A stretch of 64,000 bases of DNA from Zobellia roscoffensis (lineage in GTDB: Bacteria > Bacteroidota > Bacteroidia > Flavobacteriales > Flavobacteriaceae). The notes below the pieces were generated by a model that did not search any database, was not told the origin of the DNA, and saw only the letters and a list, made by a program, of their open reading frames with translations. The translations under genes and the position numbers were made by a program. This document shows, piece by piece, positions 18,237 through 25,905 of this stretch (positions are counted from its first letter, which is position 1; each line of letters starts with the position of its first letter). The DNA lies in NCBI RefSeq assembly GCF_015330165.1, contig NZ_JADDXT010000002.1, positions 2,817,646 to 2,881,645 on the forward strand, written 5' to 3'.

Positions 18237-18794
18237 CTATTTCCAGGTTATGGTTCCATTCATGGTTAGAACAGCGTCGGTTACAGTATTGGTAATATTT
18301 GTTTCGGTAAACACAATCTCTTTTTTGTCAAAATCAATCTCAAAATCAGAGCTGTAATTTTTATAGGTGCTAAAGTCGGGGGGAGTGCAGGTATGTTTGT
18401 ACTCAATACCATCTACGGTGATATTCATAGTTAAAGACCTGCTAGTGTTATGTCTGGTGGGTCCTTCTATATCTAAGCCAATGATTATAAAGTTGTTTTG
18501 GAGGTCATTAGGTATAGGGCCATTCTCGTTTATTTTTGTATGGCTATCAGTAAGTATTATTGTTTTGCCCTTTACTCTGTGGTTGGAACGGCCTATGGCT
18601 AAATTACCTATTTTTAAAGAAGTCCCTAGATTTGTGGTTTCTTTACCGGACAATACAATCTCTCCAGATATACTTTGGTCGTTTTTCTCGATTTTCTTGT
18701 TGGTAGCTTTGTTGCTAACAGGTAGGTGTAAGTTTAAGCCTAGCAAAAGTAGGTTAGTGCGGTAGTGGTTGAGACTCATTCTGAAGGTGTTCAT
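18237..18794 (-). CDS. Paralogue of the adjacent acidic-linker lipoprotein, without a lipobox
   Basis: A 185-residue protein whose C-terminal 130 residues match the product of 17508 (shared patterns: LSGKET, TDSHTKI / TDENTPI, NNFIIIGLD, FDKKEIVFTETN, VLTMNGTITWK). The N terminus, MSLNHYRTNLLLLGLNLHLPVS, is only moderately hydrophobic and has no Cys, so the lipobox and acidic linker of the paralogue are missing. It may be a decayed copy, or may use a different export route. Met6 (18779) is an alternative start. The pair looks like a tandem duplication followed by divergence. Confidence 0.65.
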   Translation of the reverse strand: MNTFRMSLNHYRTNLLLLGLNLHLPVSNKATNKKIEKNDQSISGEIVLSGKETTNLGTSLKIGNLAIGRSNHRVKGKTIILTDSHTKINENGPIPNDLQNNFIIIGLDIEGPTRHNTSRSLTMNITVDGIEYKHTCTPPDFSTYKNYSSDFEIDFDKKEIVFTETNITNTVTDAVLTMNGTITWK

Positions 18795-18832
18795 CTGCAG
18801 AACATTTTTAAGGTTAAGTTTGGTCTGTTGAA

Positions 18833-19117
18833 TTAATTATCTGTGCTGCAATTGTCTGCATAGAATTGCAGTTGTGCTTTTTGTTCCGCATCTATAAAAT
18901 CATTGCAAGTGTCTAGAATCTTCGCTACATCAGATTTAATTTCGCTGCAATTGCGGTCTTCCTCGTTCCATTTTTTATCTATTTCTACCATTAAGTTGGC
19001 GCAATCCAGTGCTTTTTGTGTGTCGCTAAGGTCATCTACAACATCTTTTACGGAGCAGTTAATAAAAGTAGATAGGGTTAAAAGGAAAGCTCCGAAATAA
19101 AATAGAGATTTTTTCAT
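18833..19117 (-). CDS. Small Cys-rich lipoprotein
   Basis: A 94-residue lipoprotein with lipobox Cys21 (FINC). Four further cysteines (39, 57, 71 and 90) could form two disulfides in a mostly helical mature domain. I do not recognise the family. It lies between two acidic-linker genes on the same strand with short gaps (38 and 36 bases), so it is probably part of one transcript. Confidence 0.7.
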   Translation of the reverse strand: MKKSLFYFGAFLLTLSTFINCSVKDVVDDLSDTQKALDCANLMVEIDKKWNEEDRNCSEIKSDVAKILDTCNDFIDAEQKAQLQFYADNCSTDN

Positions 19118-19153
19118 GGGTCTTGGTGGGTTAAATGGATTATAAAGTAGTTG

Positions 19154-19855
19154 TTACTGTTCGTTATATTCAAAAGTGTAGTCGGTAAATTGGCCGTCGG
19201 TTACGGTAATGGAGGTACCGTCTTCAGTTTTTCCTGCAAAACTGAACTCACCGGAAAATTTTTGATTTTCGAAATTAATTGCGGTAATTTTTAGATATAT
19301 ATTATCTACTTCTTCAAGGTTGGGGTTGTCATCATCATCATCATCGGTCACTTCAGCTTCGTAATAATTGGCAATTACTCCTTCATGAAGAAAATCTACC
19401 AGAGGGGAATCCCATGTTTTGCCAACCTTTAGTGTGGAAAAATCTTCTCCTACGGCCCATAAAACAACAGCTTTAGTATTAGCTAGGCCCAAGCTTATGT
19501 CATAACCTGAAATGTATACCATATATATTCCATCAGTTTTTGTAATGGCTGCCGGCATGCCGTTGAATTGTTCTGAATATTCAGATGATTGAAATTCTTT
19601 TCCGTTAGCTGTAGCGGTCATGGAACCGGTGTATACGGTTTCTTCTTCTTCTTCTTCTTCTTCTTCTTCTTCTTGCTCCTGTTGTTGCTCTTCTTCATCT
19701 TCAGGTTCGTCGTCTAATTCCTCAATTTCTTCAACTTGGTCCGCAAGGTCCTCGGCTAATTCATTTATAGGATGACTGTCACACCCTGTTAAAAAAGACA
19801 GAGGAATAATAATAAGGATAACAAGGGCTTTGAGGGAGTAGTTTTTCTGAGTCAT
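19154..19855 (-). CDS. DUF6252-like lipoprotein with poly-Glu linker
   Basis: A 233-residue lipoprotein. The ATG at 19853-19855 gives MTQKNYSLKALVILIIIPL and lipobox Cys25 (LTGC). A strongly acidic linker follows, ending in eleven consecutive Glu encoded by a pure GAA repeat. The C-terminal beta-rich domain (about 75-233; SMTATANGKEFQSSEYS, LKITAINFENQKFSGEFSF, DGQFTDYTFEY) resembles DUF6252, a Bacteroidota lipoprotein family of unknown function. It is the first gene of the leftward cluster and divergent from the histidine kinase at 20098, sharing a 242-bp control region. Confidence 0.75.
   Translation of the reverse strand: MTQKNYSLKALVILIIIPLSFLTGCDSHPINELAEDLADQVEEIEELDDEPEDEEEQQQEQEEEEEEEEEEETVYTGSMTATANGKEFQSSEYSEQFNGMPAAITKTDGIYMVYISGYDISLGLANTKAVVLWAVGEDFSTLKVGKTWDSPLVDFLHEGVIANYYEAEVTDDDDDDNPNLEEVDNIYLKITAINFENQKFSGEFSFAGKTEDGTSITVTDGQFTDYTFEYNEQ
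19640..19672. repeat. (TTC)11 trinucleotide repeat encoding poly-Glu
   Basis: Eleven perfect TTC units on the + strand, read as GAA on the coding strand, give Glu11 in the lipoprotein at 19154. The unit number equals that of the poly-Asp tract 1.6 kb away. Confidence 0.95.
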
Positions 19856-20065
19856 AAACAATTGGTTGCTTGGTTTGGTGCTATGAAATTAGGAATAAGC
19901 AAGCTAGCTTCCCATTTGCATTTATTAACCGTGAGTCTTGTTAGAGGATGTGTAGGTTTTTGTGGAGTAATCGTAATCAGTTATTTTTTTTACATACAAA
20001 GCTCAAAAAGAACTATTTATAACAATATTTTTTTGAGTAGAATAGTGTTCTTTCCTTGAAACTGT

Positions 20066-20073
20066 TAAATTTG
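20066..20073 (+). promoter_or_regulatory. Putative -7 element of the histidine kinase operon
   Basis: TAAATTTG is an exact TAnnTTTG match, 24 bases before the ATG at 20098. No TTG stands at the usual distance upstream, so the -33 part is unsupported. Confidence 0.45.
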
Positions 20074-20097
20074 GAGTTCTATATACTACTTGTATCT

Positions 20098-22176
20098 ATG
20101 CCTTCTAACAGAATAAAAGTACTTTCCCTATTGCTCTTATTGTCTGTATTTGGTTTAAGAGCCCAGCATGCTAAAATAGATAGTTTAAATTCTCTCCTAG
20201 AAAAAACTCCAAAACAAGATTCCGTTAGGCTAAACATTTTAAATGAATTGATTTATACCTATTATTCTATTGACCCTAAAAAGGGAATAGAACTGTCTAA
20301 AGATGCGGTAAACCTTGGTTTGAAGCTTAAAATTGAGAAAAGTGTTGCTACTAGTTATGCGTATCAAGGTCATAACTATAGTGCATTAGGAGAAGATTCC
20401 TTGGCTTTGGATTCGTATGATAAGGCAATGAGGATACGGCAGGAGAATAATGATCGGATAGGTGCTGCCAGACTAATTTATAACAAGGGGTTGGTTTATT
20501 TTAATGAATCTGACTATGCCCGCGCTAACGATAATAATCGCAAAGCATACGAGGTCTTTGAGCAAGCTAAGGATAGTTTTCTAATGGCTAAAATGTTGAA
20601 TAGTATTGGTATCAACTATATGTATCTTTCTCAGTATCCTGAAGCCATTAAGAGCTATCTTGATGCTAAGCGAATTTATGAGGATCTAGACTTAACAGGT
20701 GATAAGCAGTATGCATCCATCCTTAGTAATATAGGGTTGTTGTATGCCAGATTAGGGAAGTTTGTTGAGTCGGAAAACTATCAGAAGCAAGCCCTTGGTT
20801 TTTTTCAACAGAATGATTTCCAGGAAGGAGTGGCGAATGCTCTTACCAATCTGGGTAGAGTTTATAATGAAACGGGAAAATCCGATAAAGCTATTGAGAG
20901 TTATAGGCAGGCTTATGACATAATGGAGCGGAATAGCAATGAAAGGGGAATGGCCAGTGCCTTGACCAACACGGGGATTGCTTATACGGAAATGGGGCAA
21001 TATGAGGAGGCTATACCTTATTTTAAGCAGACCCAAGAGATTTATGAGAAGCTAAAAAATGCCAATAACTTAGCTATTGTACATCAGCATTTAGCAGATT
21101 GTTACGCCTTAGGAAAGCAGAAAAAGTTAAAGCTAGCTGAAGAAAATTATCAAACTTCTTATCAATATGCTAAAGAGGCAGGAAGTATAAATCTACAGTT
21201 CAATGCTCTTGATCAGTTGGCTGTCTTGCAGAATAAAATGGGCAATTATAAGAGCGCCTATAAGAATAAAACAGACGCTGTGGTGTTGCGTGATAGTTTT
21301 GCTTCCGCGGAAAAGAAGGAGGAGATAGCATTATTAGAGGCCGAATACGAATACGAAAAGGAAAAATCTGAACTTCAATCTGCTTATGAAAGAAAGCAGG
21401 AGGCTTCAAAAGCAGAGGTGGAGCGTCAGAACCTAATGATTACGGCTCTTTTGGCGGGAGGGTTGTTAATTGTAGCTTTTTTGGTCGTTGCTTTTCAACT
21501 GTATAAGAAACGGGAAAAAGTAATATCCGAAAAGAAAATTTCTGAGTTTAAGACCAGGGTTGCAGAAACGGAATTGAAGGCACTACGCTCGCAGATGAAC
21601 CCACATTTTATATTCAACGCCATGAACTCCATTAGTGATTATATGGCGAAGAATGATTTGGAGACTGCGAACATTTTTCTAGTGAAATTTTCTAAGTTGA
21701 TTAGAGCTATTTTAGAAAGTTCGGAGAAAAAATGGATTCCGTTGGAAGAAGATCTTGAGCTTACGGGGCTATATATGCAAATTGAAGCGTTACGATTAAA
21801 AGATAAATTTGTGCATTCTTTTAATATTGATGAAAACATTGATATAGAAAACACCATGGTGCCCCCCTTAATTTTGCAGCCATTTATAGAAAATAGTATT
21901 TGGCATGGTATATCGCCAAAAGAAACCCTTGGGCATATAGATGTTTCGGTAAAAATTGAAAATCAGTTTTTGGTCTGTACTGTAGATGATGATGGGGTAG
22001 GGCGAAAAGGAAATGGTGCTGCTCAAAAGGGGAAAACTTCAATGGGACTAAAAATAACCAAGAACAGGCTTGATATTATTAATCAGTTGAAAAAGGAAAA
22101 CGGAAGCATTCAAATGTTCGATAGGGAAGAAGGACTACGTGTTGAGCTGAAATTACCTTTAGAACTTCAATTTTAA
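20098..22176 (+). CDS. TPR-containing LytS-type sensor histidine kinase
   Basis: A 692-residue sensor kinase. A signal peptide (KVLSLLLLLSVFGLRAQ) leads to a periplasmic region of about seven to nine tetratricopeptide repeats (about 60-390), then a coiled coil, one transmembrane helix (about 445-467) and a cytosolic His_kinase domain. The phosphoacceptor His is in QMNPHFIFNAMNS (about residue 503), and the ATPase N-box is FIENSIWHG (about 595). The start is ATG 20098; the upstream TTG extension has no support. The response-regulator gene follows after seven bases, so the two form one two-component system. The TPRs may bind a periplasmic protein partner. Confidence 0.93.
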   Translation: MPSNRIKVLSLLLLLSVFGLRAQHAKIDSLNSLLEKTPKQDSVRLNILNELIYTYYSIDPKKGIELSKDAVNLGLKLKIEKSVATSYAYQGHNYSALGEDSLALDSYDKAMRIRQENNDRIGAARLIYNKGLVYFNESDYARANDNNRKAYEVFEQAKDSFLMAKMLNSIGINYMYLSQYPEAIKSYLDAKRIYEDLDLTGDKQYASILSNIGLLYARLGKFVESENYQKQALGFFQQNDFQEGVANALTNLGRVYNETGKSDKAIESYRQAYDIMERNSNERGMASALTNTGIAYTEMGQYEEAIPYFKQTQEIYEKLKNANNLAIVHQHLADCYALGKQKKLKLAEENYQTSYQYAKEAGSINLQFNALDQLAVLQNKMGNYKSAYKNKTDAVVLRDSFASAEKKEEIALLEAEYEYEKEKSELQSAYERKQEASKAEVERQNLMITALLAGGLLIVAFLVVAFQLYKKREKVISEKKISEFKTRVAETELKALRSQMNPHFIFNAMNSISDYMAKNDLETANIFLVKFSKLIRAILESSEKKWIPLEEDLELTGLYMQIEALRLKDKFVHSFNIDENIDIENTMVPPLILQPFIENSIWHGISPKETLGHIDVSVKIENQFLVCTVDDDGVGRKGNGAAQKGKTSMGLKITKNRLDIINQLKKENGSIQMFDREEGLRVELKLPLELQF

Positions 22177-22183
22177 TGATTTT

Positions 22184-22930
22184 ATGTTAAAAGCAATCAT
22201 TGTAGACGACGAAAAACATTGCCAAGACAGATTACTTCTTTTGTTAAAAGCTTTTGATACCGTTCAGGTGCTTAATGTGGCCTCTTCTTATGAAGAAGGT
22301 CTAGCTGCTATAAAAAAGTATAGTCCTCAAGTGGTTTTTTTGGATGTGCAATTACATGATAGAACAGGGTTTGAATTGCTTCATGCGGTGCCTGATATTA
22401 ATTTTGAGGTCATTTTTACGACGGGTTATGATAATTATGCGCTGGAAGCCTTTAAGTTTTCAGCTTTGGATTATTTGTTGAAGCCTATTGCGGAAGAAGA
22501 TGTATATACAGCACTTGAAAAGTTAACAAAGAAAATTTCGTTACAGGAAATATCAAAAAAAATGGAAGTTCTATTCCATAACTTAGAAGGTCAAAAAGCG
22601 AGTGACTTCCAGAAAATTGCAGTTCCCACGGTTGATGGGCTTTCTATGATTGCAATAAATGATATTGTTAGGTGTCAATCAGATGTAAATTACACCCATT
22701 TATATTTAAAGAGCGATAGTAAACTTACGGTTGCAAAAACATTAAAATATTTTGAATCCCTTTTGGAAAAACACCATTTTTATAGAGCACATCAATCGCA
22801 TTTAATAAACCTTACATGTGTAGATAAATATGTAAAAGGGAAAGGAGGGTACGCACTTATGAATGATGGTTCACATATAGAAATTGCCGTACGCAGAAAA
22901 GAAGACTTTTTGAAAAAACTAATGGGATAA
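22184..22930 (+). CDS. LytTR-family response regulator
   Basis: A 248-residue cytosolic regulator. The receiver domain (1-120) has the acidic pocket at VDDEKH and a phosphoacceptor Asp at about residue 54 (VVFLDVQL), with the conserved Lys in YLLKPIAEED. The C-terminal LytTR DNA-binding domain (about 145-246) shows DIVRCQSDVNYTHLYL and FYRAHQSHLINL. It is the partner of the upstream kinase. Such regulators bind paired direct repeats upstream of envelope or surface genes; the targets here are unknown, with the divergent lipoprotein cluster an obvious candidate. Confidence 0.94.
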   Translation: MLKAIIVDDEKHCQDRLLLLLKAFDTVQVLNVASSYEEGLAAIKKYSPQVVFLDVQLHDRTGFELLHAVPDINFEVIFTTGYDNYALEAFKFSALDYLLKPIAEEDVYTALEKLTKKISLQEISKKMEVLFHNLEGQKASDFQKIAVPTVDGLSMIAINDIVRCQSDVNYTHLYLKSDSKLTVAKTLKYFESLLEKHHFYRAHQSHLINLTCVDKYVKGKGGYALMNDGSHIEIAVRRKEDFLKKLMG

Positions 22931-22933
22931 AAA

Positions 22934-22953
22934 AACCTCCCCGAAGGGAGGTT
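22934..22953. terminator. Terminator between convergent lytTR and isomerase genes
   Basis: The arms AACCTCCC (22934-22941) and GGGAGGTT (22946-22953) pair perfectly around a CGAA tetraloop. On the minus strand the stem is followed by seven Ts, so it terminates the isomerase gene well; on the + strand the tail (GGTATTTTA) is weaker. Confidence 0.85.
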
Positions 22954-22959
22954 GGTATT

Positions 22960-23829
22960 TTATATATCGCAAATGGTAACGCCTTCTTTTAAAGCTGCAA
23001 TTTGATCATCCCATGTAGGTATAAACTCTTGTGCAACGTAGCCCTCAAAACCGGTTGCTAGAATTGCTTTCATTATAGCAGGGTAAAAAAGTTCCTGCGT
23101 ATCGTTTATTTCATTTCTCCCAGGATTTCCTCCGGTATGGTAGTGCCCAAAATATTGGTTGTAATCTTGAATATTACGGATAATGTCACCTTCCATAATT
23201 TGCATATGGTAAATGTCATATAACAATTTAAAATTCTCAGAACCTATGGCCTTGCAAAGTTCAACGCCCCATGCACTAGTATCGCACATATAATCTGGGT
23301 GGTTTACTTTGGAGTTTAGCAGTTCCATTTGAAGAACCACACCATGCTTCTCTGCAATGGGCATTAGTTTTTTAAGTCCTTCTGCACAGTTTTTTAATCC
23401 TACAGCGTCATCCATACCATTTCGGTTTCCACTAAAACATATAAGGTTGGTGTAGCCAGCTTCGGCAACTTTAGGAATATGTTGCGAATAATCTGCTATT
23501 AGTTCTTCGTGCAGGGAAAGGTCGTTGAAGCCTTTTTCAATACCAAAACCAGCGCCCCAGCACATAGAGGCGTGAATACCATATTTTTTCATCAAAGGCC
23601 AATCTTCTGGGCCCGTAAGGTCCATTGCCTTAATACCGAGTTCGTTTAGGCTTTTCAGGAAATCTTCCATAGGAATATCCTTATAACACCAGCGGCAAAC
23701 ACTATGGTGAATATTTTCTTTTAATTTTACGCTTTCTGTAGTAGAAGGTGCCATGGCATTCGTAGTTTTGCAGGCCACCAATCCAACCGATGCGGCGGCA
23801 GATGTACCAATAAATTTTCTTCGTTTCAT
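22960..23829 (-). CDS. Exported sugar phosphate isomerase/epimerase-like TIM-barrel protein
   Basis: A 289-residue protein of the xylose-isomerase-like TIM-barrel family, close in pattern to hydroxypyruvate isomerase (MELLNSKVNHPDYMCD, LLYDIYHMQIMEGD, YFGHYHTGGNPGR, GYVAQEFIPTWD). It starts with MKRRKFIGTSAAASVG, a twin-arginine-like signal, and then VACK with a lipobox-type Cys20, so it is probably folded before export and may be lipid-anchored. Many Bacteroidota carry such Tat-exported isomerase paralogues of uncertain substrate. It is monocistronic, facing a strong terminator. Confidence 0.85.
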   Translation of the reverse strand: MKRRKFIGTSAAASVGLVACKTTNAMAPSTTESVKLKENIHHSVCRWCYKDIPMEDFLKSLNELGIKAMDLTGPEDWPLMKKYGIHASMCWGAGFGIEKGFNDLSLHEELIADYSQHIPKVAEAGYTNLICFSGNRNGMDDAVGLKNCAEGLKKLMPIAEKHGVVLQMELLNSKVNHPDYMCDTSAWGVELCKAIGSENFKLLYDIYHMQIMEGDIIRNIQDYNQYFGHYHTGGNPGRNEINDTQELFYPAIMKAILATGFEGYVAQEFIPTWDDQIAALKEGVTICDI

Positions 23830-23877
23830 AATTTTGGCTATTAGGCGAAAATAAAGATAAAATATTTAGATTTAAAA

Positions 23878-24111
23878 ATGAATATAGCTCCGGATAAAGA
23901 AAAATTGATAGAATTGGCACATTATAGGATGCCATTTGGGAAATTTAAAGGACGATACTTGGTAAACCTTCCGGAAGCGTATTTAATTTGGTATCAACAG
24001 AAAGGGTTTCCTGACGGAAAATTAGGAATTCTACTTAAATCCATGTTAGAAATTAAGATTAATGGACTAGAGCCGTTAATTCATAAGATTCAAAAAGATT
24101 TTCCCAAGTAA
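23878..24111 (+). CDS. DUF3820 family protein
   Basis: A 77-residue cytosolic protein. The motif RMPFGKFKGRYLVNLPEAYL (about 17-36) is characteristic of DUF3820, and YQQKGFPDGKLG continues the family pattern. The domain also occurs attached to exonucleases. Its function is unknown. It starts 48 bases from the divergent isomerase gene and ends 58 bases before pyrG. Confidence 0.82.
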   Translation: MNIAPDKEKLIELAHYRMPFGKFKGRYLVNLPEAYLIWYQQKGFPDGKLGILLKSMLEIKINGLEPLIHKIQKDFPK

Positions 24112-24137
24112 TACCTATGATTTCACTAGGCAATTTA

Positions 24138-24145
24138 TATCTTTG
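24138..24145 (+). promoter_or_regulatory. Putative -7 element of pyrG
   Basis: TATCTTTG matches TAnnTTTG exactly and ends 24 bases before the pyrG ATG. No convincing TTG lies upstream at the usual spacing. Confidence 0.5.
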
Positions 24146-24169
24146 TGCCCCGTAACAAAGAACACCAAT

Positions 24170-25786
24170 ATGTCGCAGACAAAGTATATTTTCGTTACGG
24201 GAGGTGTTACTTCTTCTCTAGGGAAAGGTATTATAGCCGCATCGCTCGCCAAATTGCTACAGGCACGTGGCTATAAGACAACGATTCAAAAATTAGACCC
24301 GTATATCAACGTAGATCCAGGTACGTTAAACCCCTATGAACATGGCGAATGCTATGTAACCGATGATGGGGCCGAGACCGATTTGGACCTAGGGCATTAT
24401 GAACGTTTCTTGAACGTACGTACCTCTCAGGCCAACAATGTAACTACTGGGCGTATTTACCAGAGTGTTATTGAAAAAGAACGCCGTGGAGAGTTTCTGG
24501 GGAAGACTGTGCAAGTTGTACCTCATATTACAAATGAAATTAAGCGTCGTGTTCAATTGTTGGGCAATAGTGGTGAATATGATATTGTAATTACCGAAAT
24601 AGGGGGGACTGTAGGTGATATCGAGTCTTTACCTTATATAGAGTCTGTTAGGCAGTTGCTTTGGGAGCTTGGAGATAATAATGGTATCGTCATTCATTTA
24701 ACATTGGTGCCCTATCTTTCTGCCGCAGGGGAATTGAAAACTAAACCAACACAACATTCCGTTAAAACGTTAATGGAAAGCGGTATCAAGGCAGATGTTT
24801 TGGTTTGTAGAACAGAGCATGAGATTTCCGATGAGATAAAAGAAAAATTAGCGCTTTTCTGTAATGTGAAGCGTGAGGCAGTTATACAATCTATTGATGC
24901 TTCTACCATTTATGACGTTCCGTTGTTAATGCAAGAAGAAGGTTTGGATACAGTGGTACTTAAAAAATTGGCTTTGGCCGATACTGTAAAACCTGATTTG
25001 GATCAATGGAAAGACTTTCTTGATCAACACAAGAATCCTCAGAATGAGATAAACATTGGCTTAATTGGTAAGTATGTTGAGCTTCAAGATTCTTATAAAT
25101 CTATCTTGGAGGCTTTCATCCATGCAGGAGCGGTTAATGAAGTTCGTGTAAATATTAAGTCTATTCACTCAGAACATTTACTGGGCAAAAGTCTGGAGAA
25201 AAAACTTAGTGATTTAGACGGTATACTCGTTGCTCCTGGTTTTGGTGAAAGGGGTATTGAAGGAAAAATACAGGCCGTACAATACGCACGTGAAAACAAT
25301 ATTCCGTTCTTGGGTATTTGTTTGGGCATGCAAATGGCGGTAATTGAATATGCTCGGAACGTACTGGGGCTTGCTGACGCCAATTCAACCGAAATGGACG
25401 AAAAAACGCCATATCCTGTTATAAACCTTATGGAAGAGCAAAAAACTATCACTAATAAAGGAGGTACTATGCGCTTGGGCGCTTGGGACTGTGAGTTAAT
25501 AGAAGGTAGTTTGGTGAAGGACGTTTATAAAGGAGCTAATAATATTTCTGAAAGACACCGTCACCGTTATGAGTTTAACAGTGACTTTAAAAACCAACTA
25601 GAAGAGCAAGGCTTAAAAGCAACGGGAATAAATAAGGAAACAGGTCTAGTAGAAATTGTAGAAATACCGGAGCATCCTTGGTTTATAGGAGTGCAATATC
25701 ACCCGGAATACAAAAGTACGGTGGTTAGTCCGCATCCCTTATTTATAGGCTTTGTAAAGGCAGCATTAAAACATAAAAAGCAATAA
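24170..25786 (+). CDS. pyrG: CTP synthase PyrG
   Basis: A 538-residue cytosolic enzyme that aminates UTP to CTP with glutamine and ATP. The synthetase domain (1-265) opens with KYIFVTGGVTSSLGKGI and includes DPYINVDPGTLNPYEHGE. The C-terminal glutamine amidotransferase domain has its nucleophile in GICLGMQ (about residue 384) and the His/Glu pair in QYHPEYKS. The ATG at 24170 is chosen because the family begins MSQTKYIFVTGG; the track's nine-codon extension overlaps the promoter. yidC follows after 119 bases with its own promoter-like element. Confidence 0.98.
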   Translation: MSQTKYIFVTGGVTSSLGKGIIAASLAKLLQARGYKTTIQKLDPYINVDPGTLNPYEHGECYVTDDGAETDLDLGHYERFLNVRTSQANNVTTGRIYQSVIEKERRGEFLGKTVQVVPHITNEIKRRVQLLGNSGEYDIVITEIGGTVGDIESLPYIESVRQLLWELGDNNGIVIHLTLVPYLSAAGELKTKPTQHSVKTLMESGIKADVLVCRTEHEISDEIKEKLALFCNVKREAVIQSIDASTIYDVPLLMQEEGLDTVVLKKLALADTVKPDLDQWKDFLDQHKNPQNEINIGLIGKYVELQDSYKSILEAFIHAGAVNEVRVNIKSIHSEHLLGKSLEKKLSDLDGILVAPGFGERGIEGKIQAVQYARENNIPFLGICLGMQMAVIEYARNVLGLADANSTEMDEKTPYPVINLMEEQKTITNKGGTMRLGAWDCELIEGSLVKDVYKGANNISERHRHRYEFNSDFKNQLEEQGLKATGINKETGLVEIVEIPEHPWFIGVQYHPEYKSTVVSPHPLFIGFVKAALKHKKQ

Positions 25787-25823
25787 ACTAATGCCATTCT
25801 GGCATAATCTGGTCAATTGGGCA

Positions 25824-25831
25824 TATATTTG
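25824..25831 (+). promoter_or_regulatory. Putative -7 element of yidC
   Basis: TATATTTG matches TAnnTTTG exactly, 74 bases before the yidC ATG. The resulting leader would contain an imperfect 8-bp hairpin (25861-25868 with 25881-25888). Confidence 0.45.
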
Positions 25832-25905
25832 CTAATTGACTGAATCAAACCCTTGTACATGGCCGATTTGATTAAAAAGGAATCGGTCTACTAACAATTA
25901 TTTAG

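Noticed and set aside
25791..25805. ATGCCA-TTC-TGGCAT hairpin after pyrG as a terminator
   Set aside because: The stem is only six base pairs and is followed by AATCTGG without a T-tract.
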